Source: Porphyromonas somerae DSM 23386
Lineage (GTDB): Bacteria; Bacteroidota; Bacteroidia; Bacteroidales; Porphyromonadaceae
Direction of reading: 5' to 3'
DNA: 64,000 bases
Assembly: GCF_000372405.1 (NCBI RefSeq)
Contig: NZ_AQVC01000002.1
Coordinates: 1 to 64,000, forward strand
Part shown: positions 17,414 through 26,069 of the stretch, one piece after another
Position numbering within the stretch: the stretch's first letter is position 1
How the letters are laid out: each line of letters begins with the position of its first letter
Notes under the pieces: model-generated
The model's input: the letters and a program-made list of their open reading frames with translations, nothing else
What the model was told of the DNA's origin: nothing
Database searches by the model: none
Program-made: the position numbers and the translations under genes

Positions 17414-18358
17414 CTACCATTCAAAAGGAACTACTCTTTGAAATTCTTGAAATATGTCAATATGCTCCGGCTTCTCTACTCCTACAATTTCTCCATTATA
17501 ATTGATGAAGTAACTTATCTTGTAATCCAACGACAAATCACTATCCGACTCCACCTCCTCATTCCTACTCTTATAGAAGTATTTAGTCTCCAACACCTTT
17601 ATCTTTTCAGCTCCAAACTCATATATTATTGTTGCCTGTCCTGTCTCCCCGTAAATGGATATAATGCTCTTTGATATTTTCCCGTTTACATAAGTTACTT
17701 TAGCCTCTGCTCCTTCACTACTTATCCCTTCGATATTATATGTAATTGTCGTTTCATTGGTTGCTCTATTCACCCGGAAGACAGGTATAATATCTTCAGG
17801 TTGAATCTGAATAAAGTCATATTCTGGAGGATTTCTTGAAATTAAACTCAATGAACTATCCAATCTATAGATTTCCTGTATAATATCTTCTCCCGGATAA
17901 TCTTCTATCTTAGGGATCTTACGATAGACTTCAATCGAATCCCCTTTTAGCTTGTAAAAGATTGTAGGCAGATCACAGCAAACTGTGCTGTATACATGGA
18001 TCTTGTATGCTATTCGATTTTCAGATGGGATGTAAGAAGCTATATAGTAATCTCGTGAGTAACCATCTGTTATTGCATACATTAATAGCCAATAGCTACT
18101 CGCTTCGACTTTGCAAACAGGATAATATCGTAACCTATATCTACTGTTCGGATTAAAGTAATCATTTCTAGTATTGCACAAGTAATCCAAAACAATATTT
18201 TCAGGAATTGACGATCCCAGTGCCTGACCAGAACAAATTACAGAGTCAGGTAATACTTTCTTCTTATCCCAATAGTCAAGTATTTTATCTTGACCAAACA
18301 TTAGTGTTGAGCTTGAAATAAGCGCAAGCACTAAAAAACAGATTACTCTCTCTTTCAT
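17414..18358 (-). CDS. Hypothetical secreted protein
   Basis: A 314-residue protein with an N-terminal signal peptide (MKERVICFLVLALISSSTLM, cleavage near FGQ). The mature part is rich in beta-prone residues and Tyr, with no recognised domain. It would be the first gene of the four-gene minus-strand cluster ending at 15887. The cluster looks more AT-rich than the housekeeping genes on both sides, and one border is marked by a 22-bp repeat locus, hinting at accessory DNA. Confidence 0.7.
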   Translation of the reverse strand: MKERVICFLVLALISSSTLMFGQDKILDYWDKKKVLPDSVICSGQALGSSIPENIVLDYLCNTRNDYFNPNSRYRLRYYPVCKVEASSYWLLMYAITDGYSRDYYIASYIPSENRIAYKIHVYSTVCCDLPTIFYKLKGDSIEVYRKIPKIEDYPGEDIIQEIYRLDSSLSLISRNPPEYDFIQIQPEDIIPVFRVNRATNETTITYNIEGISSEGAEAKVTYVNGKISKSIISIYGETGQATIIYEFGAEKIKVLETKYFYKSRNEEVESDSDLSLDYKISYFINYNGEIVGVEKPEHIDIFQEFQRVVPFEW

Positions 18359-18598
18359 TCTCTTTATCCCGTCTAATTTCAGTGTGGATTCAAATTACTA
18401 GTGCAATTTACTTATATTTTTCCAGTTATATAGTTATTGTTTTTTACACTGGTATTTTTTTAGGGCCTTGGATTAATATTCTGCACATAATTTAGAGCTT
18501 GTTTATTGGTTGCATCATTAAAAATCTCCACTAGATATGGGCCATTTTCCGAACTTTTATAACCAACTGATATCCAACACTCTATATTATCGTCTGCC

Positions 18599-18686
18599 GA
18601 GATGCAACAAAGCAATCGGTTAGTTGCATCTCAGCAAATGCTTAGTTGCATCTCGGCAATTGCTTAGTTGCATCTCGGCAAATGGC
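18599..18686 (+). repeat. 22-bp tandem repeat, locus 1
   Basis: Four adjacent units of the form TAGTTGCATCTCAGCAAATG plus CT, at 22-bp period, without spacers. Units vary at a few positions (CAACAAAG, CTCGGCAATT). Similar tracts are at 40250-40340 and 55731-55820. Confidence 0.8.
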
Positions 18687-18818
18687 TTGCAGTAGCGGGT
18701 CTATTTACCCCTTTCTTTTACCCACATAATGGGGCTCTTACAGAGGGTTGGTGATAGCTGATTCTGCCTCGTAGTTTTGACGCTGTGATGGTATATTTAC
18801 CGAAAATGAGGTTCATTA

Positions 18819-18850
18819 TTGCATCATATCAAATAAATAATGTAGATTTG
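18819..18850 (+). promoter_or_regulatory. Candidate promoter of korAB
   Basis: TAGATTTG at 18843-18850 fits the -7 box; TTGC at 18819-18822 is a poor -33 box at the right 20-bp spacing. The start codon is 88 bases downstream. Confidence 0.5.
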
Positions 18851-18937
18851 CCTTTACAAAACACATTATATTTAAATCTCAAATAGCAACTAGAGACTTT
18901 TGTGTGAAGTAACTAACATCATTAAGACAACTCTACT

Positions 18938-20818
18938 ATGAGCAAAACAACCAATGTGAGCACCATCAACGATGTGGTGATTCGCTTTGCTGGAGACTCG
19001 GGGGATGGGATGCAGCTATCGGGCTCTATCTTCTCGGATGTTGCAGCAATTCTGGGAAATCAGATCTCTACTTTCCCCAATTACCCTGCGGAGATCAGGG
19101 CACCCCACGGGAGCTTGGCTGGGGTCTCGAGCTTTCAGGTAAGGATTGGCACCGAGGGGGTCTATACCCCTGGCGACTATTCCGATGTGCTGGTAGCGAT
19201 GAACCCTTCTGCCCTCAAGGTGAATGTAAAGGCGATTAAAAACAATGCGACGATTATCTACGATAGTAGCGCCTTTGATGCCAGTGGGCTGAAGAAGGGG
19301 GAGTACACGTCGGAGGATCCATTCTTGGAGCTTGGGCTAACGAATAATACCATTATCCCCGTGGCAATCACGGAGATGACCCGAGAGAGCCTAAAGGAAT
19401 TTGATATGGATCTGAAGTCGGTAGATCGATGCCGAAATATGCTAGCACTGGGCGTGGTGCTTTGGCTATATAATAAGGACATCTCTCCAGCAGAGGAACT
19501 GCTGAAGAAAAAGTTTGGCAAGAAGCCAACTATCCTACAAGCTAATATCAAGGTGCTGACCGATGGCTACAATTATGGGCACAACACCCATGCTTCGGCC
19601 ACCACCTATCATATCGAGGGGCGAGATCAACGACCTGGGCACTATACAGAGATTACGGGAAATGAGGCGACTGCCCTCGGTTTGGTGGCGGCTGCTGAGA
19701 AGTCGGGCCAACAGCTATTCCTCGGGAGCTACCCCATTACCCCTGCGACCGACATTCTGCACACCTTGTCAAAGCTGAAAGCACTCGGTGTGAAGACGGT
19801 GCAGGCAGAGGATGAGATTGCTGGCATCACTACTGCTATCGGGGCTTCGTATGCCGGTGCCCTTGGGGTGACTAGTACCTCGGGACCTGGACTAGCCCTC
19901 AAGAGTGAGGCACTAGGGTATGCGGTGATTACGGAGCTACCATTGCTACTGATAGATGTGATGCGAGGTGGCCCTTCTACTGGTTTGCCTACCAAGAGTG
20001 AGCAGACTGACTTGATGCAGGCTCTCTATGGACGTAATGGTGAGAGTCCGCTGGTGGTAATGGCAGCGACCACGCCAACCGACTGCTTTGATACCGCCTT
20101 TGAAGCGGCTCAGATAGCCCTTGAGCATATGACACCTGTGATCCTCCTCACCGATGCCTACCTAGGTAATGGTGCTTCGGCTTGGCGGATTCCCGATCTG
20201 AGCACTTATCCTGAGATCAAACCTCCATACGTAGAGAGCAACTACCAGGGGGAGCAACCTTGGAAACCTTATTTCCGTGACCCTGAGAGCTATGTCCGCT
20301 ATTGGGCGATCCCTGGTGTGGAGGGCTTTACCCACCGCGTAGGAGGCCTGGAGAAGGATAGTGAGACGGGTGTGATTAGCACCGACCCACGCAACCACGC
20401 ACGTATGGTAGGGTACCGTAAGGAAAAGATTGCACGCATTGCCCATCGCCTTCCTCAGCAAGAGATCATAGGTGATGAGGATGCTGAGCTACTAGTGATA
20501 GGCTGGGGAAGCACTTATGGACATATCCTTTCGGCAGTAGAGGAGATTCGTGCTGCTGGACGGAAGATTGCAATGACGCACTTCAAGTACATCAACCCAC
20601 TACCTAGCAACACTGCTGAGCTGATAAAGCGCTTTGAAAAGGTGGTGGTAGTGGAGCAAAACTTGGGTCAGTTTGCCGCTTACCTCAGTGGTCAGATAGG
20701 TGGGTTAGCCCCCTATAAGTTTAATAAAGTGGAGGGTCAGCCACTCAAGGTACGAGAGATCGCAGACTATCTACTGCATATACTGGATGGTGAAAATGTA
20801 AAGCAAGGAGGGCTATAA
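18938..20818 (+). CDS. korA: 2-oxoglutarate ferredoxin oxidoreductase, fused gamma-alpha subunit
   Basis: Part of the enzyme that interconverts 2-oxoglutarate and succinyl-CoA with ferredoxin in anaerobes. The N-terminal 190 residues are the gamma domain (IRFAGDSGDGMQLSGS, then NYPAEIRAPHGSLAGVSSFQ). From about residue 225 comes the pyruvate:ferredoxin-type alpha domain (GNEATALGLVAAAEKSGQQL, GSYPITPATDIL), followed by the C-terminal transketolase-like fold. The gamma-alpha fusion of 626 residues is usual for this type. korB follows after 4 bp. The succinyl-CoA produced could feed the sucD pathway at 43-49 kb. Confidence 0.92.
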   Translation: MSKTTNVSTINDVVIRFAGDSGDGMQLSGSIFSDVAAILGNQISTFPNYPAEIRAPHGSLAGVSSFQVRIGTEGVYTPGDYSDVLVAMNPSALKVNVKAIKNNATIIYDSSAFDASGLKKGEYTSEDPFLELGLTNNTIIPVAITEMTRESLKEFDMDLKSVDRCRNMLALGVVLWLYNKDISPAEELLKKKFGKKPTILQANIKVLTDGYNYGHNTHASATTYHIEGRDQRPGHYTEITGNEATALGLVAAAEKSGQQLFLGSYPITPATDILHTLSKLKALGVKTVQAEDEIAGITTAIGASYAGALGVTSTSGPGLALKSEALGYAVITELPLLLIDVMRGGPSTGLPTKSEQTDLMQALYGRNGESPLVVMAATTPTDCFDTAFEAAQIALEHMTPVILLTDAYLGNGASAWRIPDLSTYPEIKPPYVESNYQGEQPWKPYFRDPESYVRYWAIPGVEGFTHRVGGLEKDSETGVISTDPRNHARMVGYRKEKIARIAHRLPQQEIIGDEDAELLVIGWGSTYGHILSAVEEIRAAGRKIAMTHFKYINPLPSNTAELIKRFEKVVVVEQNLGQFAAYLSGQIGGLAPYKFNKVEGQPLKVREIADYLLHILDGENVKQGGL

Positions 20819-20822
20819 AGAT

Positions 20823-21869
20823 ATGAAACTAAATCAAGTAATAGGGCCACAGCCCTCAGGACTCACATATACAGGTAAGGACTTCCACAGTGGTGGGCAG
20901 GTGAAGTGGTGCCCAGGGTGTGGTGACCACGCTGTATTGAATTCGCTACATAAGGCAATGGCAAAAATAGGCATTGCCCCACACAATACAGTGGTGGTGA
21001 GTGGTATCGGTTGCTCTTCTCGCCTACCCTACTATATGGGTACTTATGGAATGCATACCATCCACGGTCGTGGAGCTGCCGTGGCTACTGGAGTGAAGGT
21101 GGCGAATCCCGACCTTTGCGTATGGCTTACCTCGGGGGATGGCGATAGCATGGCGATTGGGGGCAACCACTTTATCCATATGATTCGGCGTAATGTGGAT
21201 ATCAATATGGTGCTCTTTAATAATAAGATTTATGGGCTCACCAAGGGGCAGTATTCGCCTACTAGCGACCGTGGCTTTGTCTCGAAGTCGTCTCCTTTTG
21301 GCACTGTGGAGGATCCTTTTATCCCTGGAGAATTGGTCTTTGGGGCAAGAGGGACCTTCTTTGCCCGTACCATTGATGTGGACATGGGTCTTTCAGAGGA
21401 GATCATGATAGAGGCGGCTAAGCACCGAGGCACTAGTGTGGTGGAGAGCTTGGTGAACTGTATGATTTTCAATAATGGCACCCATTTAATGTACACCGAC
21501 CGTACTATTCGTGCCGATGTGACGATTACGCTCCGCCATGGAGAGCCTATGATCTATGGCAAGGAAAAGAATAAGGGGCTAGTGCTGGACGGTCTGCAAC
21601 TGAAGAGTGTGACGATTGGTGAAAATGGGGTGACGGAGAAGGATATCCTGGTGCACGATGCCACCACAGAGAGCCCCGTACTCCACTCAATGCTGGCAAT
21701 GATGCACACGACACCTGGAATGCCACTAGCACTCGGTGTGATCCGCAATGTGGAGGCACCCACCTACGACCGTGAGGTGACTCGCCAGATCGTTGAGGAG
21801 CAGGAGAAGAAGCCCGAGCTAACGCTCCAAAGCTACCTCAATAGCCTTTCGAGCTGGGAGGTGAAGTAA
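20823..21869 (+). CDS. korB: 2-oxoglutarate ferredoxin oxidoreductase, beta subunit
   Basis: Thiamine-diphosphate-binding partner of KorA. WCPGCGDHAVL at residues 29-39 and the TPP/Mg motif SGDGDSMAIGGNHF (104-117) with a downstream NNKIYGLTKGQYSPTS are diagnostic of the 2-oxoacid:ferredoxin beta family. Length 348 is normal. No separate ferredoxin-like delta subunit is adjacent. Confidence 0.92.
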   Translation: MKLNQVIGPQPSGLTYTGKDFHSGGQVKWCPGCGDHAVLNSLHKAMAKIGIAPHNTVVVSGIGCSSRLPYYMGTYGMHTIHGRGAAVATGVKVANPDLCVWLTSGDGDSMAIGGNHFIHMIRRNVDINMVLFNNKIYGLTKGQYSPTSDRGFVSKSSPFGTVEDPFIPGELVFGARGTFFARTIDVDMGLSEEIMIEAAKHRGTSVVESLVNCMIFNNGTHLMYTDRTIRADVTITLRHGEPMIYGKEKNKGLVLDGLQLKSVTIGENGVTEKDILVHDATTESPVLHSMLAMMHTTPGMPLALGVIRNVEAPTYDREVTRQIVEEQEKKPELTLQSYLNSLSSWEVK

Positions 21870-21900
21870 ACCATTTCACAAGTAAAATAGCTCTTTTCAC

Positions 21901-21936
21901 AAAAGGGAGGCGCCAGTAATGGTTACCTCCCTTTTT
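21901..21936 (+). terminator. Terminator of korAB
   Basis: AAAAGGGAGG and CCTCCCTTTTT form the stem of an intrinsic terminator about 30 bases after the korB stop. An outer AAAATAG/CTATTTT pair extends it. Confidence 0.75.
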
Positions 21937-21973
21937 AGTGCTCTATTTTTCGGGAAGTCTCGTGAAAAATGAG

Positions 21974-21981
21974 TACATTTG
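21974..21981 (+). promoter_or_regulatory. Candidate -7 box of the DUF4301 gene
   Basis: TACATTTG, 53 bases before the ATG at 22035. It lies inside the longest open frame, arguing that the true start is downstream of it. Confidence 0.5.
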
Positions 21982-22034
21982 TGTGCAGGAGGAGAGGGGG
22001 AAGGAATTCATTCACTAAGCAATCGACAGAGACT

Positions 22035-23573
22035 ATGGCAGACCTACACTTATCGGACAATGACCTAAAGCAATTGCAGGAGAAGGGCATCTCACAGACT
22101 CAACTTGAAGGGCAGCTACGGCGATTTGCCCAAGGATTTCCCTACCTACATTTGGTAAAAGCGGCCTCGGAGGAGGAGGGCATCGTGACACTAGAGGGCG
22201 ATGCACTAGATGCAGCACTCAAGGAGTGGGAGCGGACGCTATCCTCCCCCACCTCGGTAGTGAGCCGATTTGTGCCAGCTAGTGGTGCTGCCTCGCGAAT
22301 GTTTAAGGCGCTCTTTGCCTATCTACACACGGAGGAGATGAACGATGATACCCGTGAGGTGCTAGACCACATCACCGACTTTGCCTTTTTTGATAGTCTC
22401 AATCGTGCTTGTATGCTGGGTGAGGGTGGCAAGGGCTGTCTGAAGTTGATCCAATCGGGCAAAGAGCATACGGTGATTGAATACCTTTTGACGGAAAAGG
22501 GGCTTAACTATGGGCATTTACCTAAGGCGTTGCTCCAATTTCATCGCTACCCCGAGGGAAGCCGCACAGCTATGGAGGAGCAGCTGGGGGAGAGTGCTAA
22601 GTACGCACGCAATGCCGATGGTACGGTAAAGATACACTTCACTCTAAGCCCTGAGCATATTGAGCCTTTCCAGGCACTCCTCAAGCGAAAAAGGGGTGAG
22701 ATAGAGGAGCGCTACTCCTCTGTACTAGAGGTGACCTATTCTATTCAGAGAAGCAATACAGATACCATTGCTGTGGATATGGATAACCAGCCGATGAGGA
22801 CTAAGGAGGGGGCTTTGCTCTTCCGTCCAGGAGGGCATGGGGCTCTGATCCATAACCTTAACGAAATCGATTCGGACATTATCTTTATTAAGAATATTGA
22901 TAATGTAATCCCTCAGCCCTACTGGTGCGACACGCTGATCTACAAAAAGGCAATTGGAGGCTATCTAGTACAGCTCCGCAATAAGGTCTACAAGTATATG
23001 GCGCAATTAGGGGAGGATAAAAAGGTGAGTAATAACCTTATCAGTGAGATCAAAACCTTTGTGGAGGAGAACTTCTGCATCGAGACCTCGGCACTTGATG
23101 AGCTATCCCTGGAGGAGCAGGCCAACTTCCTAAGGAGGATCCTCAATCGACCTATCCGCGTTTGTGGCATGGTGCGAAATACGGGTGAGCCAGGGGGTGG
23201 CCCTTACATTGTGAAGAATGAAAATGGTACTACAGGTCTGCAGATCTTGGAAAGCACTCAGATCAATATGAATGACCCTTTGGATAAGGAACTATTTGAG
23301 ACAAGTACTTACTTCAATCCTGTGGATCTAGTGCTTTGTGTGAAGGATTACCGGGGCAATAAGTTTGATCTCCTTTCGTTTGTGGATGAGGAGACTGGAT
23401 TTATCAGCCACAAGAGCCAAGAAGGGCAGGAGCTAAAGGCTCTGGAGCTTCCAGGCTTGTGGAATGGGGCGATGAGCAATTGGCTCACGGCGTTTGTGGC
23501 GGTACCTGGAACCACTTTCAACCCAGTGAAGAAGGTGAATGACCTACTCCGCCCTAGCCATCAACTATCATAA
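22035..23573 (+). CDS. DUF4301 family protein
   Basis: A 512-residue cytoplasmic protein with no signal or membrane segment. I recognise the DUF4301 pattern, a family largely restricted to Bacteroidota with no established function; segments such as VVSRFVPASGAASRMFKAL, LPKALLQFHRYPEGSRTAME and FRPGGHGALIHNLNEIDSDI suggest a nucleotide- or sugar-phosphate-binding enzyme, but this is speculation. The frame extends upstream to 21969, but that extension covers a likely -7 box and lacks family character, so the ATG at 22035 is chosen. Confidence 0.8.
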   Translation: MADLHLSDNDLKQLQEKGISQTQLEGQLRRFAQGFPYLHLVKAASEEEGIVTLEGDALDAALKEWERTLSSPTSVVSRFVPASGAASRMFKALFAYLHTEEMNDDTREVLDHITDFAFFDSLNRACMLGEGGKGCLKLIQSGKEHTVIEYLLTEKGLNYGHLPKALLQFHRYPEGSRTAMEEQLGESAKYARNADGTVKIHFTLSPEHIEPFQALLKRKRGEIEERYSSVLEVTYSIQRSNTDTIAVDMDNQPMRTKEGALLFRPGGHGALIHNLNEIDSDIIFIKNIDNVIPQPYWCDTLIYKKAIGGYLVQLRNKVYKYMAQLGEDKKVSNNLISEIKTFVEENFCIETSALDELSLEEQANFLRRILNRPIRVCGMVRNTGEPGGGPYIVKNENGTTGLQILESTQINMNDPLDKELFETSTYFNPVDLVLCVKDYRGNKFDLLSFVDEETGFISHKSQEGQELKALELPGLWNGAMSNWLTAFVAVPGTTFNPVKKVNDLLRPSHQLS

Positions 23574-23606
23574 GAAAGAGATAATAATCAATAGATATTA
23601 AACAAT

Positions 23607-25400
23607 ATGAAAGAAAATATCAAGGAGCGACTGAAAGCACTGAGAGGTGCGATGAAAAGGGAGCAGATAGATGCATACATTGTACCTAGCTCAGACCACC
23701 ATCTGAGTGAATATACCCCTACTTGCTGGAAGCATAGGGAGTGGATTACAGGATTTAATGGCTCGGCGGGTACTGCAGTGATAGCGATGGATGAGGCTGG
23801 TCTTTGGACCGACTCACGCTACTTCCTTCAGGCAACTCAGCAATTGGAGGGGACAACCATTGATCTGCGTAAGGAGGGTCTTCCTGAGACACCCTCTATC
23901 GCCGATTACCTTCGCACGAAGAAGGGGGTGAAGCGGGTAGGATTCTTTGAGAAGTCGATGAGTACGGCGGAGGCACTTCGCTACAAGAAGGTGCTGGATA
24001 TCGCTGGTATTGAGATGGTGACGGAGAAGGATCTGATCTCGGAGGTCTACACAGATGCCCCTGAGATTCCACGCAATCCTTTCTTTATCATGCCTACGAA
24101 ATATGCGGGTCTCACTACGAAGGAGAAGGTGGCTAATGTGCGTGCTGCACTAGAGGCAAAGGGGGCTAATGCCATCATCATTAATATGCTTTGCGAGCTG
24201 GCTTGGCTATTTAATATCCGAAGTAATGATGTAGCCTTTAACCCTGTGGGTATCGGATATGGTCTACTGACTAAGGATCAAGTGACGCTATATGCTTTCC
24301 CCGAAAAGTTGCCAGACGAGGTACGCCAGCATCTTAAGGAGAATGGCGTGAACATCAAACCATACGAAGCAGTTTATGCCGATGTGGCAGCACTTCCTAA
24401 GAAGACGGTGCTCTCTTTTGACCCAGCTCGAAACAACTACGCTTTCTACAGAGCGATCCCTGAGGGCGTAACCGTAATTGAGCAATTGAGCCCTATCACG
24501 CTACTTAAGGCGGTGAAGAATGAAACAGAGCACCAAGGATATGTAAATGTGATGAAGCGTGATGGTGCTGCCCTCACCCGCTTCATCATTTGGCTTGAAA
24601 AGACACTAGAGAGTGGCGAAACTCCTACCGAGTATGAGGTAGGTGTCCAATTAGCAAAGTTCCGTGCAATGGATGAGCAGTATGTCAATGATAGCTTTGC
24701 CCCTATCGCTGGTTATCGCGACCACGGGGCTATTGTCCATTATAGTGCTACTCCCGAGAGCTCGCACAAGTTGCAGCACAATGGAATGTTCTTGCTGGAC
24801 TCTGGTGGTCAATATTACGACGGTACCACAGATATTACCCGTACCATTTCGCTGGATGGCAAGCCTACAGCAGAAGAAAAGGCCGACTATACGCGTGTAC
24901 TGAAGGGACATATTCAGTTGGCAACAGCTATCTTCCCTGAGGGGACGCGAGGCTCGCAGCTGGATATCCTTGCACGTAAAGCCCTTTGGGATAATAGTCA
25001 GAACTATGGACACGGCACTGGGCACGGTGTGGGCTACTTCCTCAATGTTCACGAGGGGCCACAAAACATCCGAATGGACGAGAATCCTACTGTGCTTCAG
25101 CCAGGTATGGTTACCTCCAATGAGCCAGGTATCTACATCACCGGCAAGTATGGCATTCGTATTGAGAACCTCATCTATACCAAGCCATATTCTGAGGGAG
25201 ACTTTGGCAAGTTCTTCTGCTTCGAGACACTCACCCTCTGCTACCTAGATAATAGCTTGGTAGACCTTCCACAGCTTACCGATAAGGAGCTGGAGTGGTA
25301 CAATAACTATCAAGAACGAGTATACCGAGAGGTATCACCACTTCTTAATAGCGAAGAGGCTGCTTGGCTCAAAGCCAAAACAGCACCCTTGAGTAGGTAG
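23607..25400 (+). CDS. pepP: Xaa-Pro aminopeptidase (M24B)
   Basis: Removes an N-terminal residue preceding proline from peptides. A long form of 597 residues with two N-terminal creatinase-like domains and a C-terminal pita-bread metallopeptidase. Metal ligands are visible in LLDSGGQYYDGTTDITRT (two Asp), GHGTGHGVGYFLNVHEGPQN (His), MVTSNEPGIYI (Glu) and GIRIENLIYT (Glu). No signal peptide, so cytoplasmic. Peptide use fits an asaccharolytic, peptide-fermenting life. A strong terminator follows. Confidence 0.92.
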   Translation: MKENIKERLKALRGAMKREQIDAYIVPSSDHHLSEYTPTCWKHREWITGFNGSAGTAVIAMDEAGLWTDSRYFLQATQQLEGTTIDLRKEGLPETPSIADYLRTKKGVKRVGFFEKSMSTAEALRYKKVLDIAGIEMVTEKDLISEVYTDAPEIPRNPFFIMPTKYAGLTTKEKVANVRAALEAKGANAIIINMLCELAWLFNIRSNDVAFNPVGIGYGLLTKDQVTLYAFPEKLPDEVRQHLKENGVNIKPYEAVYADVAALPKKTVLSFDPARNNYAFYRAIPEGVTVIEQLSPITLLKAVKNETEHQGYVNVMKRDGAALTRFIIWLEKTLESGETPTEYEVGVQLAKFRAMDEQYVNDSFAPIAGYRDHGAIVHYSATPESSHKLQHNGMFLLDSGGQYYDGTTDITRTISLDGKPTAEEKADYTRVLKGHIQLATAIFPEGTRGSQLDILARKALWDNSQNYGHGTGHGVGYFLNVHEGPQNIRMDENPTVLQPGMVTSNEPGIYITGKYGIRIENLIYTKPYSEGDFGKFFCFETLTLCYLDNSLVDLPQLTDKELEWYNNYQERVYREVSPLLNSEEAAWLKAKTAPLSR

Positions 25401-25414
25401 TTTTTTAGACTAAT

Positions 25415-25452
25415 AGTAGGGGGTACTTCCTAGAGTACCTCCTACTTTTTTT
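25415..25452 (+). terminator. Terminator of pepP
   Basis: AGTAGGGGGTACT pairs with AGTACCTCCTACT around TCCTAG and is followed by a T run. It ends 10 bases before the next start codon. Confidence 0.8.
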
Positions 25453-25461
25453 CATTTTTAT

Positions 25462-25983
25462 ATGGCAATAATTCAAGAGGTGAGGGGTTTTACACCCAAG
25501 ATCGCTCACAATGTTTTTCTCGCTACTAATGCTACCGTGGTGGGAGATGTAGAGATAGGCGAAGGGAGCAGTATATGGTTTGGTGCTGTGGTGCGTGGCG
25601 ATGTCAATAGCATTCGCATAGGCAAAAACGTGAATGTACAGGATGGAGCTGTCATCCACACCCTATATCAAAAGTCGGTCTCAATACTAGAGGACAATGT
25701 CTCTATCGGGCACAACGCTATCATTCACGGAGCTAAGATCGAAGAGGGAGCCCTAGTAGGAATGGGAGCTATTGTGATGGATCATGCCGTGGTAGGGAGA
25801 GGAGCGATTGTAGCTGGTGGAGCTGTAGTCCTCTCCAATACGGTAATAGAACCTGGTGCACTTTACGCCGGCGTCCCTGCTAAGTTTGTGAAGATGCTAG
25901 ACCCTGAGCAACAGCAAACCATCAATAAGCGCATCTCCGATAACTACCAAATGTACGCCTCCTGGTACCCGCTACAGGAGTAA
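25462..25983 (+). CDS. Gamma-carbonic-anhydrase-like hexapeptide-repeat protein
   Basis: A 173-residue left-handed beta-helix protein of the YrdA/PaaY/gamma-CA group. Many hexapeptide turns are visible (IGEGSSIWFGAVVRGDV, IGKNVNVQDGAVIHT, IGHNAIIHGAKIEEGALVGM), and the metal-binding His pattern is kept in VIHT and GHNAIIHG. It ends with the short C-terminal helix after AGVPAKFVKML. It probably forms a trimer with zinc or iron at subunit interfaces; whether it hydrates CO2 is unproven for most members. Confidence 0.88.
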   Translation: MAIIQEVRGFTPKIAHNVFLATNATVVGDVEIGEGSSIWFGAVVRGDVNSIRIGKNVNVQDGAVIHTLYQKSVSILEDNVSIGHNAIIHGAKIEEGALVGMGAIVMDHAVVGRGAIVAGGAVVLSNTVIEPGALYAGVPAKFVKMLDPEQQQTINKRISDNYQMYASWYPLQE

Positions 25984-26069
25984 CAGGAGGCTTTAGGCTT
26001 GGTTATCTGCCGAAAAAAGGGTAACTTGCTGAAGATTTTCAAACCAATAATACAAAAGACTGTAACAAC

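Larger units (their letters stand above)
18359..18937. other. Intergenic region between the hypothetical cluster and korA
   Basis: About 580 bases with no supported gene. It contains the 22-bp repeat locus at 18599-18686 and a candidate korA promoter near 18819-18850. The rest shows nothing further. Confidence 0.6.

Noticed and set aside
18599-18686. The 22-bp repeats as a CRISPR array
   Set aside because: Units follow each other without spacers, vary internally, and there are no cas genes in the window.
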